Below are positions 11,645-24,299 of a stretch of 64,000 nucleotides of DNA, piece after piece. The notes under the pieces were generated by a model. It was not told the DNA's origin, did not search any database, and saw only the letters and a list, made by a program, of their open reading frames with translations. The position numbers were made by a program, and so were the translations under genes. The DNA is taken from contig VTPC01091259.1 in assembly GCA_011009095.1 (NCBI GenBank), positions 124,001 through 188,000 of the forward strand, written 5' to 3'. Numbering within the stretch: the stretch's first letter is position 1; each line of letters starts with the position of its first letter. The stretch is from Ignelater luminosus (Eukaryota > Arthropoda > Insecta > Coleoptera > Elateridae).

Positions 11645-12890
11645 ATCCTAAGATATGAAGAAGAAAACATGCGAGCAGCATTTGCCGCTTATCGTAATGG
11701 AATGGCAATAGTAACATCTGCACGAATGCATCAAGTCGTAAGAGCAACATTACTTTATAAAGTGAAAGGTATAAAACCTGAAACCTTTTCGAAGCGAAAA
11801 AGCACATGAGTGGAGAATATTAAATAACAGCCCGGATTTCAAGAGGCATTATGTTGCTCCTTTTCTAAACATAATCTTAAAGCAGATGATTACTCAAGAC
11901 GTTAAAGAATACTTTTTGTAAATGTGGACTCCATCCATGTAGTAAAGACGCAGTAGACTATAGCACGATTTCATCAAAAAAAGTAAACAAAAATGTACAT
12001 TGTCCAGCAAAGACTCATTCTAATAAAGGTCCTATAAATAAGCGTCAAGACGTAGTATCATTCCTTAAGGAAGAAGAATGGACATGAAATATTGAGAATA
12101 AGATCTTGTTTAAATTCTGGAGAGAAATATCTTTGAGATGTCAAAATAAAGGTGAAATCGAGTTCATTCAACACCTCCTATAAAAGTAACAGACCAAATA
12201 ATAAACACTTCAATAGATATTAACGTCACTTTAACGATATCACAACTGGTACCACAAAACAACCATCAGGCTGGTACAGGCATCTTCACCATTCAAAAGA
12301 AAATTAGTTTGGTCCGAAGAAAAGCATAACATAGTCAAGAAAAAGTTGACAAGAAAACATACCAACAGTAATAACATTCAACTGTTGGCAGAAATATAAT
12401 CGAAAAAAGACATTCGAAAAAGAAAGGAAAGAAGAGGAAAAGAATGGCTGAAGGGCTCGAGAAGAGAAAAGCTAATTAGAAGGGAGAAAAAGTAAAGTCA
12501 AAAAAGGAAGCCCTAAAAAGAAGTGTCAAGATACAAATCTTTCAAGTGAAGAAGAAGTAGACGAAAACGTTAAATATGAAGAATCAGATGACTTCATTTT
12601 GAATATAACTGAAAAAAAGGAAGATGAGTTTGAAGAACTTAGGATGATTGAAAATATTGACCAATTAAACAACGGCTGCTTTGTACCTATGTCTGTATTA
12701 CGTTGGAGATTATTGATTAAAATATTAGCATTATGGCACCAGCAAGAAGACCCTTGTTTCTGAAGAAAAAAATGTTTTCAGGTTCATTGGACCAAATAGT
12801 TGGTGTTGTAATTAATCCAAAAGTTATTTACATTGGAAAACGATCTGGATACATGTTTCCATTTTCTATTTCGTGTCTTCACGAGAAATA
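11645..12890 (+). pseudogene. pogo/Tigger-type transposase relic (HTH and C-terminus, DDE core deleted)
   Basis: The start reads YEEENMRAAFAAYRNGMAI then SARMHQVVRATL, the pipsqueak-type HTH that begins pogo transposases. Next, near 11850-11970, YVAPFLNIILK and KCGLHPCSKDAVDYSTI match the segment after the DDE domain (family form 'ACGLYPFNPDAVDYSK'). About 200 residues that should lie between, including the catalytic acids, are missing. The tail (12400-12660) is Lys/Arg-rich, with KKRKPKKKCQDTNLSSEEE followed by an acidic stretch, and remnants up to 12890 resemble the small C-terminal domain of pogo-like proteins. Several frameshifts. Not functional. Confidence 0.75.
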
Positions 12891-13018
12891 ACTTTTTTTA
12901 AATATTTCGTTACGTTTACATTTATTTTTCGCGTTTTTATATAACTTGTTATTTCTCATTTCTTTTGCATACAATAGAATAATTTGTGCTAAACGTTTTC
13001 CTCCATTAAAGATTTATT

Positions 13019-13120
13019 TTTCGCCAACTGTCCGTAAATGACGACTTTTTGAGCTCGTGGGCACCACTTCACAGCTGCCAACGAGCTCAAGAGTTGTCAT
13101 TTAAAGATATTTAGCGAGAA
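13019..13120. repeat. Long imperfect hairpin
   Basis: About 40 bp on the left (TTCGCCAACTGTCCGTAAATG, positions 13020-13040, through TTGAGCTCGT) pair with ACGAGCTCAAGAGTTGTCAT and TTAGCGAGAA on the right, with a loop of about 20 bases. The most exact core is TTGAGCTCGT / ACGAGCTCAA. It could be the relic of a foldback MITE or a structured transcript; no associated gene. Confidence 0.7.
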
Positions 13121-14899
13121 AGTGATGGGTGCTACACGCCCCTAAATTAACTTTTATAAACACGCACGGCTGGAGGACCCTCTGACCTTCACAAAACTCC
13201 ATTCTCACCCGCAAAAGCGACACTTTAGAGAATTACACCAATCATTCTACAGAATGTCACATGTCAGGCACTGGGTATCGCCTGAAGGTACATACACAGA
13301 CTTTATCAAGACAATGTTGTTTGAAAAGTATGACATGCAACCCATTTTAGGCATTTACATTCTGCAAGTGAATATGTAAGAGTAATCATTTCCGATATCC
13401 CAAGCTTTGCTTCAACTTTTATAAGAGAGCTATATATTTATTTTTAAAAGTTTATTCTTAAAGTGGCATCTACTGGTATTTTTATCTTCCACAAAAGGCG
13501 GAAAATAAAATCATTTTAATTAGAAAAAATTATAGAGATTTGAAAAGAGAAAAATTATGCATTGAAATCAATTACATCTCTTCACAATAGCAGCTGTTCT
13601 GAAAGATTGGGCATATAAGATGGAAAAATAAACTGGAATAAAATCAGTGTAAAAACAATCCGAAGTATTACTACAAAAGTCATCTAAGGCTTTTATAAAG
13701 AGTATAACAAGAAAAGTAATCCTTTTATAATGTTGTAATGTCCGAGAATATCATCTTTTCAACTCAGAAAATTCAACAGTTTACTACAACTGTCGTATCA
13801 ACTGTAACTATTAAGTTTTGATTAATAACGTTTCCCTTCATGTGTTAAAGAAATAATTAATAATACAGAGAGAGAGCCAAAAAAAAAAAATCTTATCGCA
13901 GTCGCCTTTGGAATAAAAAACGTAAGGAGTAGACTAAAACTGATGTGCACTTGTTAACTGTCCGAGTCTTATCAAATATTTTACTAAGTTTGTTTAAAAT
14001 TATCTTTTAAAGTTTTATGTAATTAGAAAAAATGATCTTTACGCAAGAACAAAAAATTTACTTATTAAAAGCATATTTCCATAATGGTCAATTTGAAGAA
14101 AGCGAGTGTCTAAACTATTCTTAAAAAGTAACCTCAAAATTTGACAGTTTACATATGTAGTCATTTTTTAAATTACAAATAAAAAATCGGTTTCTTGGAT
14201 TTGTTTCTCGATTTAGGTATAGATCTAGTTTCCATAGCAAAATGAGTCGAAAAAAACCTACTTTCAGCTGTGGTGTTAGAAAAATACAATTAAAGAAGTC
14301 TAACCTTAAAAACAACATTAGAGACATTCGTATGTGAAATTGTCATAATACAAGTTGTTTCTGATATTTCATTCTCTTAAATTACAAAAAGGTTGAAGTA
14401 GCCTGTCAAAATGTATGGTTGGTTGCATATTCAAATTTCGCTAAGGGTGTCACCACTCGTGAATAACAAACACTCTAATAAAAGAATTACAAGAAATTTG
14501 ACCTTTCTCAGCTATTAGTTTCTAACTACAATTTTGCGCAGCCAATATTTCCATCTCTATGTATTAGTACTTGGTTCAATTCAAATTAACACAGTTGCTT
14601 GGCACAAACTTTATCCAGAGCCTAATTTGTTTGCTATTGTTTTTGTTTTACCCGAAAAGGGCCCGTAAAATATTTTGACCAAATATCAAGTTTCAATGAT
14701 TTTTTGTTTAAAATAAAACAGAGAACTGGTATTACAGCATTATTATCTTTGGGTTTGAATCTCAACTCAATGAGGAATTGTGAGTATTACCGCCAAAATA
14801 TATCGAACATGGAATTCAAGTAGTGATGCCGTAATTCCTTGAAACGGTGTAAATAATTTCATTTTTTGTCAATGCTATATATTCCACAGTATTTTAAAA
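13121..14899. other. Interval without recognised genes
   Basis: AT-rich. The only recognisable pieces are a 35-bp F-family terminus in reverse orientation at about 14438-14472 (AGGGTGTCACCACTCGTGAATAAC) and a short AG-rich run near 13865. Open frames here are short and motif-free. Confidence 0.4.
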
Positions 14900-15095
14900 T
14901 GTAGTATTCAAATTCGACTCTCATCATTTGGATCTCGGAAACTAAAAGATACAAGACCGGTAAATTGACGCAAAGTTACGCTATTTCTACGTTCAATGAT
15001 AAAACCTAGGAAACTGGCAATGTCCTGAAAGGTAAAACACCGTACAGACATAGAACATTCAATGAAACAGTAGAAACAATTTGAAAAGATCCATA
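14900..15095 (+). mobile_element. J-family TIR fragment
   Basis: Contains TTTGGATCTCGGAAACTAAAAG and ACAAGACCGGTAAATTGACG, aligning with the TIR of the MITE at 6510 and the elements ending at 36868 and 58897. The outermost bases are degenerate and no second end is visible. Confidence 0.6.
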
Positions 15096-15262
15096 GCACG
15101 TCGTAAATATAAACTTATTGCTTTTAAGATTAGTTTGATATGACACCTACATTTAAATCTGAGAACATCAACGAACAGCACCCCATGGAAACCCCACGAT
15201 TAATTCTCGAAAACCCTTATTATCCTGTGCCCTTAAAGTAAATAATAAATTTATTATTTCAA

Positions 15263-15835
15263 TACGGATTGTTTTGGAAATGAGTACAAATACTTGACAG
15301 GCGAATTCCACGACAAAGATTAAGCCCTACAACCTTTTTTCCTGAAGTGCGCCGTTTCCGAAGTACAAGGTGTCAAAGTTCCATTTAAGATTTCCTATTT
15401 TCTCAATATTTCAAGAACGAGGTGAAATATCAAAATAATCTTTCCTATCTGCTTTAAGGTGTCTACTATCCTTTTTTGTTTCATATCCCTAACAAAGATG
15501 GGACATCGAGGAGGGGCGCCTACCTCATTACTCTAGAAAAATTGTTACGCCATTGAAAAATTAAGAAATTTCTCATTGTTGGAATCACCAATCAATTTGG
15601 CAAAAAATCCGTTCCTGCATTTTTTCCGTAGGATGCATCATTTTCGAGTAAAATTGAATTTTCAAAATCTCTTACATTCAGCAACCTATGGTGAGGTCAT
15701 AAGTCATCTCAAAAGCAGGATGTAATTATTCGTATTAAATTCCTCGAGAAAAACTAAGCGTTTTTCGTCATACAGTTTTCTAGTTTCCGAAATAGAGTCA
15801 AAATTTCATTAAAAACAAGAAATACTAAATTAGAT
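15263..15835 (+). mobile_element. E-family element, copy 1 (half element)
   Basis: Starts with a degenerate TACGGATTGTTTTGG, followed by AAATGAGTACAAATACTTGACA as in the complete copy at 20631-21654. Shared phrases follow in order: GCGCCGTTTCCGAAGTACAA, AATATTTCAAGAACGAGG, TTGTTACGCCATTGAAAAAT and TTTCCGTAGGATGCATCATT. It stops near the centre of the full element, so the right half is lost. No coding capacity. Confidence 0.75.
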
Positions 15836-15869
15836 TTGACTCATATTCATGGCCCACAACTAACAAGTT

Positions 15870-16664
15870 ACATATTTCCGTATGGACCGACTGATTTGTA
15901 AATGGTTCTTTGAGCCAACCCTTCGGAGGCTAATCCGTTATGGTCTTCGAAGGGGAACTAATACCTATGAGATTGAACGCAACATCAAACAAGAGGACAG
16001 TCATTCGAAGCGAACCGAACCGCTGCTCTACATATGCACAAGTATCATTGCTCATCAGCGCGTAACAGCATTCCTCAAGCAACCTTCTGCCAGACTTAGA
16101 TTCACGCCGTCAGTGCTGAAGCAACACGGACTACAAATACGCTACGCCGTCCACAATTGTCGATCGTATCCATGCCACTAAAGCAGGAGCGACAATTGAA
16201 GATTCAAGACAAATCAATATCGGAGTTACCCTAAGCTTTCACTGTGTAAAGCCATCAGAGCCGACTTAAGCTACGATGGCAGATGAAAAGAAAAGTGCAA
16301 GGGGGACTAAAACTTACATCAACATGAACCTAAGATAAATGGCATAATCGCTTGTGAGTCCTCTCGCAGATATATCAGACGTGGAATAGCAACGAGGCTG
16401 GAAATTTATGCCCCCCTGCCTTGGCGTCGGAGAAGATCGAAACATACTGTTTTAAGAACGCAAGGACCTACCAATTAAAGCACAGTTAGTAACCACCAAC
16501 AACCACCTACCGCTGCAGCTTACAAATAACGAACTACAGGGATGGTCCATCTAGATTACCACAAACTGCAAACAAACTAAATGGGTGGTCCATCAAACTT
16601 ACACAATACAAGAAAATGAGCACAGGCATCAAGAATCAAGTAAACCACGGGCAGACAATTATTA
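15870..16664 (+). repeat. Unclassified repeat family U, copy 1, left part
   Basis: More GC-rich than its surroundings. The stretch at 16400-16440 (ATTTATGCCCCCCTGCCTTG, then GCGTCGGAGAAGATCGAAAC) matches 27041-27070 in U copy 2. Open frames exist (for example 15882-16181) but none carries a motif I know. The copy is interrupted at 16665 by a MITE and resumes after 17311. It may be a non-autonomous retrotransposon or an untranslated part of one. Confidence 0.55.
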
Positions 16665-17311
16665 TACAGTGTGTTCATTTTAAAACGATCCAACCTTTAA
16701 TATCTCATAAACAAATGAGGATATCGAAATAAAAGAAACCACGTCGATCTGTTTATGAAGGGAGACATTAAAATACATAATTAACTTATTCATAGAGGTC
16801 ACTGTGTTCGCTCTCACACATAGAAATTCAAAATCTTAAACCTCACTCGATCACTTGTAATACATCGTTAGAAAGGAAATAACAATAGCAATCTTTAAGT
16901 GAAAACATTTCATGAATGAAGGCATTTCTAATTGATTGTTATAAATTGAACTGTCAATAGAAACTAAAAACAGAAGTAAAGCAACAATACGAAATAAGTA
17001 ATTTTTGAAAACAATACCTAAACGTAGCAACTCATCTTATACGATGCCAAAACATGTGAAGTTGCACTTGTCTTTCATCTAAAGCGATTTGAATTTTGTT
17101 TTCACCAGAGTATTGCTATTGTTATTCCCTTTCCAACCACGTATCATAAGTGGTGGGGTGCCATTTAAAATGTTGAGATTGTGTGTGTGAGAGCGAACAC
17201 AGAGTCCTCTATGAGTGAGTTAGTTATGTATTCATACGTAGATTGACGTGTTTCTTTTTCTTATTTCGATATCTTCCTAAGGGTGGATCGTTTTAAAATG
17301 AACACACCTAT
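16665..17311. mobile_element. Foldback MITE inserted in U repeat
   Basis: About 647 bp. The left end TACAGTGTGTTCATTTTAAA is mirrored on the right by TTTTAAAATGAACACAC at 17291-17307. Inverted similarity continues through most of each half, including GAGCGAACACA near 17191 and its complement near 16805, and ACAATAGCAAT near 16884 and its complement near 17112. The whole unit is close to a palindrome, with no open frame of note. Outer CAGTGTGTTC ends suggest the Tc1/mariner group. Confidence 0.8.
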
Positions 17312-17328
17312 GCTTATTATAGGTGTGT
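17299..17328. repeat. Perfect 12-bp-stem hairpin at MITE/U junction
   Basis: GAACACACCTAT and ATAGGTGTGTTC are perfect complements separated by GCTTATT. The left arm is the MITE terminus; the right arm lies outside it and may be the terminus of a second element abutting the first. Confidence 0.75.
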
Positions 17329-17590
17329 TCAAAGATATACGTGGACAAGGAACAGCCTTTCAACCTCGACGAGAAGAAATGCGTTACTGGGATTCCAATG
17401 TGTATAATATAAATAAACGTCCAAAAAAGGCTCAACCTGTACCAACGAGGGAATCCACCGGAGAGATTCAAGCTGCTGCAGCAAGGCCCGGAAAGCTTCG
17501 TGAAGGATTTACGGCCCTTTATAAAGTTTCGGAACTCATCCAACTTGGAATCTACACCCCACTCCAAGAGTTATAACTAACAATAATCAG
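17312..17590 (+). repeat. Unclassified repeat family U, copy 1, right part
   Basis: GCTGCAGCAAGGCCCGGAAAG and following bases (17474-17545) align with 27777-27835 of U copy 2 at roughly 65-70% by eye. A 97-codon frame on + and a 96-codon frame on - overlap here; neither is conserved in the second copy, so I treat the DNA as non-coding. Confidence 0.55.
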
Positions 17591-19501
17591 TTTATCCAGT
17601 TACTTTCAGGCTTCGCGACGAAAGAAGAAACTGACCAACAACAATCACTTTCACAAAACCTCTGGAGCCGTCAGCTTTCAACTTAATTACTTCAAAACCA
17701 ATCGGTCAATTATTTCCTTCTTCAACTTCATCTTGTTTATACACAATTAAAGGAATGTATGTTATGTTACCCTTGTCAAGCTATTGAAACAGTTTTTATA
17801 ATTATTATCACTTTGCAAATTCTTTAAACTCATTCCTTTCTTATTTTAGTGATGTAGAAAAAACATGTAAAAATGAAACCTCTGATATTAATAAACAGTA
17901 TTACACATTATAAGCTCTATCAGCCGCTCAAGACTACGTTTGGCACGATAGGTTTGTGAGTCCGCAATCCTGGCTGATACAATACAAAATTCTNNNNNNN
18001 NNNGACAAATCTACTCTCCATTCTGTATAATAGGACGCCCTATATTGTTACATTTCTAGAAACTGGTTTTCTTAATGATTTCAGCAATATAAGAATCACT
18101 GGAGTTATTTACAAAAATAAAAGAAAAATCAAGAAAATGTTTGAAAAATGTTAAGCACTTTCGAAAAAATGAAGACTATAGTAAACAAATTCAATCTTAA
18201 TGTCAATTGCTGATATTTCTACAAATTGTTCTGTGTTGTATACGCTCAAAATCATAACAGGTCGTGTCGGCTTCTCTATAACTTGTTTTTGTTTATTTAT
18301 TATTGTTTATACTAATTCTTACTGTTTACAATTCTTCAATGCATTTCTTAATTCTCAGGTGAATTCGACGACAAGCATCTGATTCGTTTCTTTTTAGAAT
18401 TTATTTTGCTATTTGCTCAAAAGTGCAAAACGTCATTCTTCACCTCACCAGGCTTAAAAATAAAAGAATGCAAAGTGTAATACGAATGGTTACGTATCGG
18501 AGCTACGAAATGCCGGAGAAGTCGTTAGTTAAAGTAAAGTCAGAAGAAAACTATTTCATCATGTTTGAGTATATATGAAATGGAAACAGCAGAAATGGCG
18601 ATTACTTCACTTTGAAAAAGTTAGATATTGTTTTTCCATCGAAAATGATTAAACAAGCTGCATACTGTATTTAGGACAAACAAAATGGCAAATTGTTCTC
18701 AAAATGTACAACTTTGTCCCAAGTTAACTAATCTTCTATTTTTTGCAGTTTCTGAAACCCTGTAAAAGGAGTTGATTAAGTCAACTAAAAAAACGAAAAA
18801 CATCTAAATATAATTTATGAACACAAAGACAAAGGGGTCAAAATATAAACCCAGATGATATGATACATTACTAAATACAAACAACGCTAATAAAAAGAAA
18901 ATTGGAAATAATCACAGCTCTGTTTGTCTTTCCCTTTGGTATAAAAACAAATCCGTTTCGCTGCTGTTATTACAAATCCACGTGCAATTTTTCATCGATA
19001 CAAATAAACTTCAGATAAAAACTTTTAGTGGAGTACGAGATTGTACCTAGTGGGTCTAAATTACTTCATCGATGAGGGAGTAACATTCGCCTATTAAAAA
19101 CACATTAATCATTTAAGGTTATTACACGTAATCCCACGCTGCTACTTTAATATGAAATTTTGGTCAAATTATTACAAATTATCTGGAACATCATTATTCC
19201 TGCACCATGAAATGAATAGGTTAATGACTAGTAAATAGGTATGTAAGACGACACTCGTCTATAATATAAAGTGAAAAAAATGCTTAGTTTGGTTTTTTCT
19301 TGATTGGATCTCTGTTTTATCTAATAAATCTCCCCTGCAAATTAAAGGTCACTTTTATAATTTAAAGGCAAAAATAACGGGTGTTCAAAAAGTCTGGATG
19401 CTTAAATCTATGTATTAACTTAAATTACATCATTTTTAACGTCATTCTTTGAGTATAATTTTGAATTAGCGACAGTTTACACGTTAGAGGGAAACAAAAT
19501 A
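17591..19501. other. Interval without recognised genes; 10-base N gap
   Basis: AT-rich and featureless apart from the gap at 17994-18003 and a terminus-like GGGTGTTCAAAAAGTCTGG at about 19380 that probably marks another DNA element whose limits I cannot set. Confidence 0.4.
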
Positions 19502-19693
19502 TACAGTGTCATTCAAAAAAAAAAAAGGGAACACTCAATAACTTTTTTATCTTGCGATTGACAAACAAAAACGGTTAAATAGCTTGTTGTCTATGAGCAT
19601 GTGTGCTATTTGGTGGCACTTTCAATTTTTTTTCTGCATTTCTAGTTAAACCGGAAATGAACACAACTTTGGTTTTTTAAATGACACCCTGTA
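19502..19693. mobile_element. 192-bp MITE forming the outer part of the large palindrome
   Basis: Left TACAGTGTCATTC and right AATGACACCCTGTA are inverted repeats. The copy of this sequence in the opposite palindrome arm begins TATAGGGTGTCATTT at about 20407 and lacks its outer end. Confidence 0.6.
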
Positions 19694-20556
19694 TTTTTTG
19701 TGACATTTTCCGATTCTCTACGTTTTTCTCTTTCTGGACATATAAAATTTTATAGGTGTTGCATAAGAACTTTTTGCTCTAAATCCCACAAAAAGTTTGT
19801 AAGTGTTCAAAACAGCTAATGTCTACATGTAGCTATCGTAAAACAACAGACAGCCATTTAAAAAGCAAAAACGCTATGGCCATGGAAAACAAAACTTCAA
19901 AAAATGTTTTTGGTTAATTAGAACAGAAACTGTTGATCAGTAACTACAAAAACAAGAAGAAAGCAACACACTCTAACGTTGAATTAATAAATTTCGTCAA
20001 ATTTTCGATTTTACAGAATACAATAATTCTGCCAGATTTTTGAAGTTTTGTTTTCCATGGCCATAGCGTTTTTGCAAATTTTATCTGTAAAATCGCAAAT
20101 TTGACGAAATTTATTAATTCAACGTTAGAGTGTGTTGCTTTCTTCTTGTTTTTGTAGTTACTGATCAACATTTTCTGTTCTAATTAACTAAAAACATTTT
20201 TAATTTTTTGTTTTCCATGACCATAGCGTTTTTGCTGTTTAAAAGGCTGTCTGTTGTTTTACGATAGATACCTGTAGACAACAGCTGTTTTGAACACTTA
20301 CAAACTTTTTGTGGGATTTAGAGCAAAAAATTCTTATGCAACACCTATAAAAATTTATATGTACAGAAAGAGAAAAACGTGGAGAATCGGAAAATGTCAC
20401 AAAAAATATAGGGTGTCATTTAAAAAATCAAAGTTGTGTTCATTTCCGGTCTAACCGGAAATGCAGAAAAAAATTTGAAAGTGCCACCAAATAGTACACA
20501 TGCTCATAGACAACAAACTACTTAACCGTTTTTTTGTCAATCGCAAGATAAAAAAG
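19542..20556. repeat. 1-kb near-perfect palindrome (foldback element)
   Basis: The left arm 19542-20016 (about 475 bp) is complementary to the right arm 20085-20556 (about 472 bp) with scattered substitutions and small indels. Paired landmarks: ATCTTGCGATTGACAAA / TTTGTCAATCGCAAGAT; TAACGTTGAATTAATAAA / TTTATTAATTCAACGTTA; TCGATTTTACAG / CTGTAAAATCG. The 68-base loop holds one more copy of a segment from inside the arms (TTTTGTTTTCCATGGCCATAG). The frame at 19944-20171 on - runs through the loop and is not conserved coding. Best read as a foldback transposon or an inverted duplication. Confidence 0.9.
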
Positions 20557-20630
20557 GTGAAAGATCAGTTTTTATTTTAAATTTATGTTTTTTACTTATT
20601 CTTATTGTTAAGTAATTTACCATAATCATA

Positions 20631-21654
20631 TATAGGATGTTTTGGAAATGAGTGAAAATACTCGACAAGAAATTAAGCCCTTTTTTGTCATATAAATCAC
20701 TTCCTAAATTTCACTGTTTCCAACATACAAGGTATCAAAGTTTCACTTAAAATTTATTGTTGCCTCAATATTTCAATTCTACTATTCAACATAGTTTTGC
20801 GTTTGATATCCTTATCAAAGGAGAAAAATCGAGGTAACCTAAAACAAATTGTTACTCCACTGAAAACTTAAAAAGATTTTTTTATTTTCAAGATCAACAA
20901 TCGGTTTGAAACAAAAAGTTGCTCTTGGGTCTTTCCCGTAGAATGAATCATTTCCGAGTAAAATTAAATTTTCTTCAAAACCTTTCGGATCAACGGCCTA
21001 TGGTAAAGTCATATATCATCTGAAAAACAGGAGATAATTATCTGCATTGCATTCCTCGACAGGAATTAAATCTTTTTTGTTCTGTAACTTTTTTTCTTAA
21101 AATGTACCGTTTCCGTGATACGGAGTGTTAAAATTTCTTGTCTTTAATCAAACTTTGATATCCCGTATCTCGGAAACGGTGCAATTTAGAAAAACAGATT
21201 TTTAATTAAAAAAAGGTTTATTCTTTGGCGACGAATGCAATGCAAATAATTAAAGCCCTACGTACGACCTTCTCATAGCCCGTCGAATTTAGCAAGATTT
21301 CAAAAATTCGATTTCACTAGAAAATGAAGCATTCTACGAAAAAAATGCAAGAATAACTCATTGTTTCAAATTGATTGCTGATTCTGGTAATAAAATTTCT
21401 TTTTTGATTTTTCAGTGGCGTAACAATTTCTTTAATGCAATGGGTCAAGACCACCCCCAATTCTACACCTCTGGTAAGATACCAAACGCAAAACTACATA
21501 GAATACACTTTAAAGTGACAAACATGTAAGATATCTCATTCCGATATCTCAAGAAATTTTAAATGAAACTTTGACACCCATTATCTCGGAAAAAGTTTGT
21601 TTTCGTCTCGGAATGCGCTTGACAAGTATTTGCATTCATTTCCAAAACACTGTA
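20631..21654. mobile_element. E-family element, copy 2 (complete, both ends)
   Basis: 1024 bp. The left end TATAGGATGTTTTGGAAATG is mirrored by CATTTCCAAAACACTGTA at the right end (21637-21654), and similarity of the inverted halves continues inward (GATACGGAGTGTTAAAATTT near 21117 against the complement of the opposite half). It holds no transposase frame. Long, nearly palindromic structure with TACAGTGT-type termini suggests a Tc1/mariner MITE. Other copies: 15263, and 46985-50385 (interrupted). Confidence 0.85.
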
Positions 21655-24290
21655 TTTAATTATTATCTCAATTTTGATATGTTTGTTTTTACTTTTTTTG
21701 TAACCAGAGCACACTTTAATTTTACTTTTTATTAGATTATACGTATAAACCATTTTGTTGGGCTTTTAAATAACTCGTATATTTCGTGTTTTCATGCAGA
21801 GAATAAATTAGTCGTCCAAAGCTGTTTAATTTTTTCATTTTTTAAACCTGCAGTCTTAACTAATTGATACAAAATTTCAAAAATATAGCATTTACTGCTT
21901 GGTATTTTCTTACCAAATTCTCAATATTTTAACATAATAAGCATTTAATGGTAAGTATGAAATTAATCACCGAGCTAGCTAGAGGCAAGAACTTAGGGTA
22001 GAATAACGTACTGGACCACTTTAGATGTTTTGAAGTTAGAGGAAAAACTACTTTATGAAGTAAGCAGATGCATTTAATAAAGACAGATGTTTTATAATTC
22101 ATAGCCGTCCAGAACTAAAAGACTCTTTGAACACTCGTTACGATATAGTCTACTATCTAAAAACGAAAGGCAACAAAAACGATTTGCTTCCACCAAAGAC
22201 TTTTTTCTGGCAGGATCATGTTACTTTTAGTGTAAATAAACCTCTCTCGGATGCAATAAGCTTTTAATTAATTTTCTAGAAACTCTTTTCCCAGTTCTGA
22301 AAAAAGTGGGTAATATTAGTTAACATTACAAGTTTTTGAACATATTTTTGTGTTAATAACATTATCTTGCAATTATTACTTATGCTAGAGCTGTAACTTC
22401 ACATCGTTCTTATTTAGTTCTATATGATCAATCAAATCTTTTAAGGGTCGAAAATATGAACTCACGAATTTCTTTCTAGATGTGCATACATAAATACGAA
22501 AATCAAGCTCAAAATTTTAACACTGAATTTGCAATTATTCCACATGAAAACTTTATTGATGAAATATTTTACTTAACCAGATCTACGTGTAAAATCCCGT
22601 AAATTCCGTCTCATTTAAAAACATTACCTCGCAAAGCTAGCAGCGACCTAAAAAGGGTTGCAAAAAATGTATGAAAAATTTGTCACATTAATTCGATTGG
22701 ACCCAGATATAACACGTCGGTTGTTTAAGTATTGTTTAGCGAATTTTCATTTTATTTTCCACTTCTATTGCATTAACACGGAGCTCAACAATATTCACTC
22801 ACCATAAAATTGAAAGACTAGTAGTATATTAATAACATTTCCTTTTTAAACAATCTTATTTATTTAAGAGATACAAATTTTTCAGGGTTATTTTGAAACG
22901 AAACGAAGATGTAGCACTTTTTACCTTTTCTTAACTGGCCTAGCAATTAAAATCAAAGTCGATCCGGAAGTTACTAATGCCAGCGGTGTATCTTCATTTC
23001 GTTTCTCCTTTTTCTTCTAACATTCTCTTTTCTATTCTGCTATTTACCCCCGTTTTCTATTTCCTTTAGGAACAATTTATAGAAAGTGAGTTATAATTGA
23101 TATTATTAAAAGTTAAATGCATATTCTGATAATCTGATTGCCCAAGCAACAAATTATGTATTATATTCTTTGATTGTTTACCAAGTGTGTTTCCATAACA
23201 GTAACTTGAGTTTACGGATTCTTAGGGTTGAAGTAAACGTTACGTAATCGTAATCGCACACGCAATACACACACACACACACACCCACACAACAAGTTTT
23301 TTATTTACTAATGTTAAAATTGAAAGTACAATTGTTACAATCACTGATGGAAAACGGAATAGCAGCTTTTTCGGTGTGACTGCTATTCACAGAGAACGTT
23401 GCAGAAGACAGAGAAGATGCACTACAGGATGGTTTATTATCTTGATGTAGAATTTTTTCTACAAATTGTATTTTATTTTGAAGAGTCTTCAACATAGCTA
23501 ATACGTCTAATACCCCTTTTTTACCAAGAGTAGCCGAAGTGTACGAACTTATTCATCTGCAGACCTTAGTAGCAGACCCAAACACAACTATCTGAAAATT
23601 TATACCTATTTAGTTATTAGTCGATAGCCAAAAAAAATTCACGTTTTATAGTTTATTTGTCAACAAGGGTAATGATGTCGCCTACAATCTTTACTGTGCC
23701 ATAATTTTAAAATTATTCTTTGTCAAACTAAGAATTCTTAGAATTTCTTAATATAAACAAAAAAGGCCCGAAAACAATCTCAGAAATGTAAAACCTAAGG
23801 TATAGAGCGATTATTACCAAAACTGCTATGCTTATCAATACGCCTGCAGAACTGGCTTAATAATATTTAAAAAGACCGTATAAATCTCGCCATGTCCTAA
23901 TGGGACTTCACATTATCACAATTGCGAGACCGTTTTCAAAATCAATTCTTATAGCGGACTAAAAACGCAAATAAGTAATTAAGACCAATATTGAATTTAC
24001 TCTTATCTTATTGTACTTATCTCAACAAATAAAAATAATATTCTCTAGTAACTTAGTCAAGATTCGTATTTGAACGTCTGCATTTCTACAGAGCTTTTCG
24101 CAAAACACATTTCAGCTGACAGCTAAACACGGTATGTACATTCGCTCAGAATGTTTTGATTTCGTGTACCACATCATGTCAAAGTCAATCCAATAGCTAA
24201 AAATGTATAATTTGGTTTATTTTCTCTCAATAAATGATGAAAAGTTATAGCTTAGTAAATATAATTGCTGATTATTAGTTTTGTGTTTAA
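21655..24290. other. Interval without recognised genes; CA microsatellite
   Basis: AT-rich. Holds a short (CA)n at 23266-23290. A 59-codon stretch without a start codon at about 22092-22268 (RPELKDSLNTRYDIVYYLK and onward to a stop) reads like protein but I cannot assign it. Nothing else stands out. Confidence 0.4.
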
Positions 24291-24299
24291 TTATATTCA

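Noticed and set aside
19944..20171. 75-codon minus-strand frame
   Set aside because: It lies across the loop and arms of the palindrome and is mirrored by the inverted arm; not coding.
23266..23290. CRISPR-like or regulatory repeat
   Set aside because: It is a plain (CA)n microsatellite; no CRISPR array exists in the window.
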